Source of the DNA: Acanthochlamys bracteata
Lineage: Eukaryota > Streptophyta > Magnoliopsida > Pandanales > Velloziaceae
Length of the DNA: 64,000 bases
Direction: 5' to 3'
NCBI GenBank assembly: GCA_019914995.1
Contig: CM034133.1
Location: forward strand, 5,208,001 to 5,272,000
Position 1 is the stretch's first letter; each line of letters opens with the position of its first letter. Of this stretch, positions 58,500 through 64,000 are shown piece after piece. The position numbers and the translations under genes were made by a program. The notes beneath the pieces were generated by a model. That model saw nothing but the letters and a program-made list of their open reading frames with translations. It was not told where the DNA came from and did not search any database.

Positions 58500-58940
58500 A
58501 ATCTTCTATGAATTTTTTTTTTAAGATCAGTGGGCCGGGTCGGTTTGGGTCAGATAAACCAAACCGGATCGGATCAACCGGTCCGGTTCGTATGGCCTGG
58601 CCTGGCCTAGCTCGGTTGAACCAATCGAGCAGCGGTGGCGAGAAGGAGGCCGACGGTTGGCAGTGACGAGCGTGAGTAGTGACAATGAGAAGGAGTCCGG
58701 TAGTTGGCAGTAACAGGAACGAGCGGCGACGGCGAAGAAGAGGCCGGCGACGCTTGAATCGAGTCTAGGTGGGTTGAAGACGATGGTGATGTGGCGGCAA
58801 ATCGGCAGAAAAAAGGAGCGGCGGGACGGCGGCGAAACACATGAGCGATTGCGGACGATGAAGCAGCAGCATAGTGACGATGGCTGTAGAGGTAAAAAAG
58901 ACTTAAGACGGTAGCGGCGGCTAAGGGAGGAAAAAAAAAA
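58500..58940. other. GC-rich leader segment of the minus copia element
   Basis: Between gag and the primer-binding site lies about 650 bp, of which about 440 bp is rich in GGCGAC/CGGC words (plus strand) and unlike the AT-rich rest of the element. Minus-strand frames here (58527-58970) look like low-complexity chance coding. Possible captured host sequence. Confidence 0.4.
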
Positions 58941-59118
58941 TTTTATTTTCTTTTTCTTCTTATAATCCAATCAAATCACGGAATTTTTTTTTCTTCGAAA
59001 TTTTTAATCATTTTAGTCGTATCTCCATGATTCAACGGAAAGTTTTGTCGGAATCTGGCAGTCAGAGTCGTTATCTCTACGACAACGGCGAGTAGATTTA
59101 GAGTTTTCTCTAATACCA

Positions 59119-59260
59119 AGATGAAAAACTTTTTTAATCTTATTTATCATTCAATATAAGTATATATATATATATATATATTCCTTATAAATCTAAACTA
59201 GAATAAATATAATTTTAATGAAAGATATCTAAAATAATATATTATTAACTCACGCCAACA
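59119..59260 (-). repeat. 5' LTR of the minus-strand copia element
   Basis: About 142 bp, containing a (TA)n run at 59161-59181. On the minus strand it starts TGTTGGCGTGAG and is followed by the primer-binding site. Confidence 0.8.
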
Positions 59261-59313
59261 AACTTCGCCCTAATGCTTTTGGCAATCCTAACTTTCCCTA
59301 CATTAGCTACGCT

Positions 59314-59838
59314 CAATGTTATCAAAATTCCGATTTAAAATTTTAAAATTTTACGATTTTACTTCATCCAAACAATCCCGATCTTAAGTAAAATCTTTTT
59401 TGAGTAAAATTCTCCCAAGATCCTGATTTAAAGCTTAAAATCGGTAAGATCTCGATCTTTTTACGATCTTATACGATTTTACTTTTTAAAACATTTTTGT
59501 AATTAACTATATTTGAAAGTTTTTTTATAAAATTTTAGTGGCTTTTCTATAAAGTCTTAAAAGTTTCTGAAAAAGTATAATTTTGAGAAATTTTCTATAA
59601 AATATAGAGGAATTTTTTAATAAAATTTAAAAGAACTTTAAAATTCTTTTAAATTTACCAAAAATTTTTTTAGAAAAATATTAGAAAAACTTTTATAAAA
59701 GATTCTTAATGGTATTGAAAAAATATTTTATAACATTTATCGGTATGTAAAATCTTACGATCTTACTGTAAGATTCCGATTTTACGATTATACTCAAGCG
59801 GAACGATCCTATCTAAGATTCTGATTTTGACAACATTG
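59314..59838. mobile_element. hAT-like MITE with 8 bp target duplication
   Basis: A 525 bp AT-rich insertion that begins CAATGTTATCAAAATTCCGA and ends AAGATTCTGATTTTGACAACATTG, forming imperfect terminal inverted repeats with CA...TG ends. It is flanked by the perfect octamer GCTACGCT (59306-59313 and 59839-59846). The 8 bp duplication and terminal bases fit the hAT superfamily. It has no coding capacity. Removing it restores continuity of the gypsy gag reading, so it is younger than the host element. Confidence 0.85.
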
Positions 59839-61640
59839 GCTACGCTAGTTGGTTTAGTAAGAGAATACCAGACCGCCTTTGAAGATTTGTAAACCAGATT
59901 CCCCCCTACCACTAAGCAGGATTTGATTGGAAGATTTTGTAGGGGCCTAACCAGGAGACACGCCATGGAAGTACTGGTAGTCGGACCCTCTAATCTCTAG
60001 ACAGCATATATGTTGGAAAAAATGTTTGAGCATAAGTCCACCTCAGAGTCTCAACTTTAAAGTTTCGGGTAGAACCATCCTAACCGTTCGGTAAGTACCA
60101 GCACTGAGAGCTCCAGAGCTATTTATTAGCCAGCTAACTGCAAGCACCTGCTAGACAGGCACCACACGACAAGAACCACGGCCCAGAACCACCAGTTTGT
60201 CCGTACCCGAGCTCAATATAAGATGTGTCAAGGAACTGTACTTTTATTGTGACGAGAAATATATAAGAGGACACGAGTGTGTAACAAAATTATCTGTTAT
60301 TACTATCACCAGCATTTAACTCTTTTCATGAAGAGGATATGGTACCTGAAGATGTAACTCTTTTCTTGAACGCATGGCCCTCAAATCCTCTGTGTGGTTG
60401 GGAAGATAAAAAAGCATGAAGCATTCAAATTGATTGATCTAGGAGTACACATAATTGTATATTTGATCACCTAAGTAAACATCTTAGGCTGCCTCGAGTA
60501 GCCGTTCGGCCTCAAGGTAGAGTTGTTTGATGGAAGGCCTTACTCTATTGAAGTTATCCATAGGAAGATGCCATTGATAGTTTAAGGGGTTCAAATAGTA
60601 GTTGATGTATACTCTGTTCCCTTGTGTAGCATTGACTTAGTACTTGAAATACAATGGCTTGAGAGCCTTAGAGTGGTTGTAACAGATTGGCAAAAGTTGG
60701 AGACGAGATTCACCATATAAAGATAGGAATTTTTGCTGCAAGCAATTCGAGCGGGAATGGTCTCTCAATTGACAAGTATAAGCTCAAACGCAATGCTATG
60801 TTCATTAAGGTTGATGATAGTTGAGCACAAAGGGTGAAACCAGCAACCTGTCTACTAATCTACAACTGCTATAAGTCAATATGTTGTTGTCTTTAAAGTC
60901 AATACTGGGGTTGCCCCATCGAAGTTCCCATGATCACAGTAAACCACTCCTACCAAGAGCAACACGCCAAAGTGTGCAACAGGCATCCATACATTCAAAA
61001 GGCCGAATCAAAAGAGTTGTTGCGAAATGCTTTCGAAGGGAATCGTACGCCCAAGCAATTCGGCCTTCTTTTCTCCTGTCTTGCTAGTTTTTTTTTTTAA
61101 AAAAAAAAATCTTGGTGATTTTGTATAGATTACGGAGTACTCAATGAAGTCACGGTCAAAGATAAACTTCTGATTCTAGTAATTGAGGAATTACTAGATG
61201 AATTACATAGGGTCCAGTTCTTTTCAAAACTAGATTTGAAATCTGGTTACCATCAAATCTGAGTAAAAGAAGAAGATGTCTACCAGATGGTGTCTAGGAC
61301 ACATGATTGGCACTACAAGTTCTTGGTGGTGCCCTTCGATTTAAGCAATAGATCTACTACTTTTTGAGTCCTTATTGAATGAAGCTTTTAGGCTGTATTT
61401 TCAAATTTTTGTACTTGGATTTTTTATGACATATTTTGTGTATAGCAGGATTTGGCAGAAGCACACGGAGCACCTAACTATGGTGTTCGAAGTGTTGAGA
61501 ACAGAGAAGCTTTACGCAAATTATTCCAACTTTGTAAGTGTAGCTTTGTTGCAAGGAACTAGAATATCTTTGCGACATCGTTTGAGAACATGAGATCGCT
61601 GCAAGCCCTACAAAAGTGCAAGCCATGACGGATTGATCTA
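59839..61640 (+). pseudogene. Ty3/gypsy gag end, protease and reverse transcriptase remnant
   Basis: After the MITE the gag continues (REYQTAFEDL near 59858, GLTRRHAMEVLVVGPSNL near 59945). From about 60590 come pieces of the aspartic protease region (SVPLCSIDLVL-like). RT begins near 61120 with [19 protein letters not shown] residues, then [20 protein letters not shown] and SGYHQI near 61180-61260, and VVPFDLSN near 61328. The catalytic F-x-DD box reads FYDIF (about 61419), so one catalytic Asp is gone. AEHTEHLTMVFEVLR-like sequence follows near 61470. Stops abound, and no RNase H or integrase follows. Confidence 0.82.
60000..60590 (+). other. Gypsy-remnant spacer with no clear domain
   Basis: Probably the gag end and linker of the gypsy element. 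I see no zinc knuckle and no separate gene. Confidence 0.4.
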
Positions 61641-61810
61641 TACTTACTTTCCCAAAACTGAAAGGATATTATTTTCATGCTGGATTTTTCCAAGTTTATA
61701 GATATTACAATATATTCTCCAATATTTTCTTCATAAAATCTAAAAAAAATTTTCTAAAAATCTTCTACAATGGTCTTGCAAATTTTGAATGCACCTGCAA
61801 TTAGTTGGCA

Positions 61811-62235
61811 TGTTGGATGTGGCTCATGTATTATGTTTAGTTTAATGTATAATGGTTGGTTAAGGAGTTATTAAAACTACCCATTATGAGGGAAGTTATA
61901 AGAACTCCATATAGTGGGAAGTTATAATAACTACCCACTATGATGGTTGTGGGTTATAAATACATTCCTAATGAATGTTTGGTTCTCTCTCTATCTCAAT
62001 TAACATCTAAAGCTTTGTTATCTATTCCATCACTTAAGTATTGCTTTAAAATCAAGAAAAGATCAAGAGGGAGAAATCAAGTTTTCTAAAGGCAAACAAT
62101 TGATTGAAGATAAGCGTTATGGACCAAGGTATGTTTCTCTTATTTAAGTTATGTAAAAATCATTGAATTTCTAGATCTTTGTATTATGTTCTATGTGAAT
62201 TATGATATCATATAGAGTTATGAAATGAATTTACA
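61811..62235 (+). repeat. 5' LTR of the right-hand copia element
   Basis: It begins TGTTGGATGTGG and ends AATTTACA, about 425 bp. Inside are three variants of AAC(T)ACCCA(T/C)TATG / GGGAAGTTATAA near 61878-61950 and a promoter-like GGGTTATAAATACATT (about 61951). It is followed by TGGTATCAGAG (from 62238), the primer-binding site. Confidence 0.85.
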
Positions 62236-62248
62236 TGTGGTATCAGAG

Positions 62249-62930
62249 GCAAAGTTTTAGAAATCGATGATTTTTCATTAAAGATTTATTTGCTTTTTTG
62301 ATTATGAAAATTTTCAAATTATTTATTTTGAGAGTTTATGTTTTCCGCTGCTGTTGATAATTATAAATTAAAATTTTCTGCATGCTTTTATTAAGTATGT
62401 ATAAAGTTCGTCAATTAAATTATTAGCATCATAAGTTGTATGCTATTATATAGTGATTTATGTGATATATTATATAGAAGAATTTATATCATATATGTAT
62501 GAATTTTTTTTTTTACAATTATTAAATTTATATAATTTGAATTTGTATTATGATGATATCGTAAGTTTTGCAAATTTCAAATTATATAATTTTTATATTA
62601 ATTTGAATTTACATTATGATGATTTGTTAGTCACCAAAGTGGCCAAATCGTAAGTTTTGAATTTGTTATATGTTTAATTATCCATAAGTATGCGATGCTT
62701 ATAATTAATATGACATCATGTTAAATATTTTATTTTATGGATAATTAAAATTTATGATTATAAGACATTTAGAATCACCCAAAAATTGATTGATACTTCT
62801 TATATTTCACAAATATCACGTGGTAATTTATATATTTTATTAGATTTGTTTTATATATCCAAAGATAGCAAGCATGTCTAATTTAAATATATTTAATTAC
62901 CAAATTAAGTTAAAAATTTTATTTTAGCAT
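62249..62930 (+). other. AT-rich leader of the right-hand copia element
   Basis: Non-coding between the primer-binding site and gag. It contains two related AATTTGAATTT(G/A)TATTATGATGAT segments near 62535 and 62598. Confidence 0.5.
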
Positions 62931-62936
62931 CATTGT

Positions 62937-63655
62937 ATGTTATATGTCGTTGCTTCACCCAAAGAAGAACTTCGATATACATTTATTGCTGCTCTTACTG
63001 ATGATACCAGCGATGATGACAAATCTTTCTATAGTATTTGGAAAAGATCAAACAGACTAAACTTAATGTTTATGCGAATAACTGTTGCAAAGAATATTAA
63101 GTCAACTTTTTCTAACACTGAAAGTGCTAAGAAATTTATGAAATTTGTGGAAAAGCGTTCCCAAATAGCTGATAAGTCACTTGCTGGGACACTTATGGGT
63201 ACATTGACCACCATGAAATTTGATGGATCTCGTACTATGCATGAGCATGTTATTGAAATGTCAAACATTGCAGCAAGATTAAAATCCTTAGGAATGAATG
63301 TGGATGAGAATTTTCTTGTATAGTTTATTATTAATTCTTTGCCTCCTGAATATGATCCATTCCAAATGAACTATAACACTATGAAAGACAAATAGAATAT
63401 GAGTGAATTGCACAGTATGCTTTTGCAAGAGAAGACAAGACTTAAGAATTTGGGAACTCATCCGTTCATTTCATTAAGCATCAAGAAGCTGGTAAGAAAG
63501 TTGGAAGAAATAATGGAAAGGAAGCGCAAAGACCATTTAAGACAAACAGGTCTTCTGCTTCAATCCATAAGAAGGAACGTAAAGATGACAAGTGCCGGTT
63601 CTGTAAGAAACCTGGACACTATCAGAAAGATTGTCTGAAGCGTAAGGTTTGGTTC
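62937..63655 (+). pseudogene. Copia gag with CCHC zinc knuckle (right-hand element)
   Basis: The open run at 62937-63323 carries the gag core (AKKFMKFVEKRSQIADKS, RTMHEHVIEMSNIAARLK). It continues after a stop with INSLPPEYDPFQMNYNTMKD, a second stop, and then a basic stretch. The zinc knuckle C-R-F-C-K-K-P-G-H-Y-Q-K-D-C is at about 63594-63636 in another frame, so at least one shift exists. This resembles the plant Tork/Tnt1-type gag. Confidence 0.85.
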
Positions 63656-64000
63656 GAAAAGAAATGTAAGCATTCTACTTTTGTATGTTTCGAATCAAAT
63701 TTAGCTGAAGTTCCTTATAATACTTGGTGGATTAATTCCGGTTGTACCGCTCATATTTCAAATACGATGCAGAAATTCATTACGACCTAAATCACAAACC
63801 CAAATGAGAAATTTATTTTTATGGGGAATCGAGTCAAAGTTTTAGTTGAAGCCATAGAAACTTATCGTTTAATTTTAGACACTAGATATCAATTGGATTT
63901 GTTTGAAACACTTTATGTACCTTCTATTTCCCACAATTTAATTTCTTTGTCAAAACTTGACATTTATGGGTACTCTTTTAAATTTGGGTACCATATTATT
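63656..64000 (+). pseudogene. Copia protease region (right-hand element)
   Basis: The active-site segment reads TWWINSGCTAHISN (about 63722-63763), with Asn in place of the catalytic Asp of DSG. VPSISHNLISLSKLD follows near 63920. The window ends before the integrase. Confidence 0.8.

Larger units (their letters stand above)
54076..59260 (-). mobile_element. Ty1/copia element with short LTRs, nested in the gypsy remnant
   Basis: On the minus strand the element starts TGTTGGCGTGAG (59260) and ends TTTTTCATCTC. LTRs are 59119-59260 and 54076-54271. A 5 bp duplication AACTT flanks it (54071-54075 and 59261-59265), and the interrupted gypsy reading continues across it. Just inside the first LTR is TTGGTATTAGAG (primer-binding site). 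Domains appear in copia order: gag, protease, integrase, RT, RNase H. Short LTRs and the RNase H wording (LVTWRSKKQK) suggest the Ale/Retrofit lineage. Many stops make it inactive. Confidence 0.88.
61811..64000 (+). mobile_element. 5' half of another Ty1/copia element, cut by the window end
   Basis: LTR, primer-binding site, leader, gag with zinc knuckle and protease region appear in copia order. Integrase, RT and the second LTR would lie beyond 64000. Stops in gag (63321 and 63393) and an altered protease site suggest a defective copy, although decay is mild compared with the other elements. Confidence 0.85.

Noticed and set aside
58527-58970. 147-codon minus-strand ORF, Ser/Arg/Cys-rich
   Set aside because: Low-complexity reading of a GC-rich leader with no domain; overlaps a frame on the other strand (58427-58666).

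Overview
The window is nuclear DNA from a flowering plant. It is AT-rich, with intron-split genes, CC-type NLR resistance genes, a plant-type lipase gene and densely nested plant LTR retrotransposons. I cannot name the species. All percentages and alignments here were made by eye.

Layout. (1) 1-2538: 3' end of a Sirevirus-like Ty1/copia element with a 2 kb LTR. (2) 2539-7487: NLR copy 1, with a Tourist-like MITE in its upstream region. (3) 7488-17185: a graveyard of short pieces: three-member LTR family copies A and B, an NB-ARC fragment, a copia RNase H fragment, a decayed PP2C gene and a decayed FAR1/MULE transposase. (4) 17186-20372: NLR copy 2, which has lost its CC domain and P-loop. (5) 20373-30806: a complete but decayed 10.4 kb Sirevirus-like element with a third ORF, bounded by TTTCT duplications. 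(6) 30807-36100: a diverged tandem repeat, solo LTR C, then NLR copy 3. (7) 36101-42000: a pseudogene of a DHX37/Dhr1-type DEAH-box helicase on the minus strand. (8) 42000-45700: repeats and unassigned sequence. (9) 45700-51864 minus: the one gene that looks fully intact, a 7-exon, 641-codon lipase of the plant mono-/diacylglycerol lipase type. (10) 52980-61640: a Ty3/gypsy remnant split by a minus-strand copia element and by a hAT-like MITE. (11) 61811-64000: the 5' half of another copia element that runs off the end.

The NLR cluster is the most interesting part. Copies 1 and 2 are nearly identical in the NB-ARC, but their flanks differ by roughly a tenth and their LRRs differ mostly by amino-acid changes. 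Copies 1 and 3 are nearly identical up to the middle of the NB-ARC and then diverge abruptly, and a nonsense codon in copy 3 lies exactly at that junction. Each copy carries one to three small lesions. Either the whole cluster is dying, or some lesions are consensus errors in the assembly. Related flanks give empty-site proof for two insertions: the MITE in the copy 1 promoter and the Sirevirus behind copy 2.

I found no CRISPR array, rRNA or tRNA gene and no bacterial-type system. I do not see a wholly new biological system. The strongest leads are the mosaic NLR cluster, the transposase-NLR chimeric ORF, the GC-AG intron in the lipase gene and the Sirevirus third ORF.
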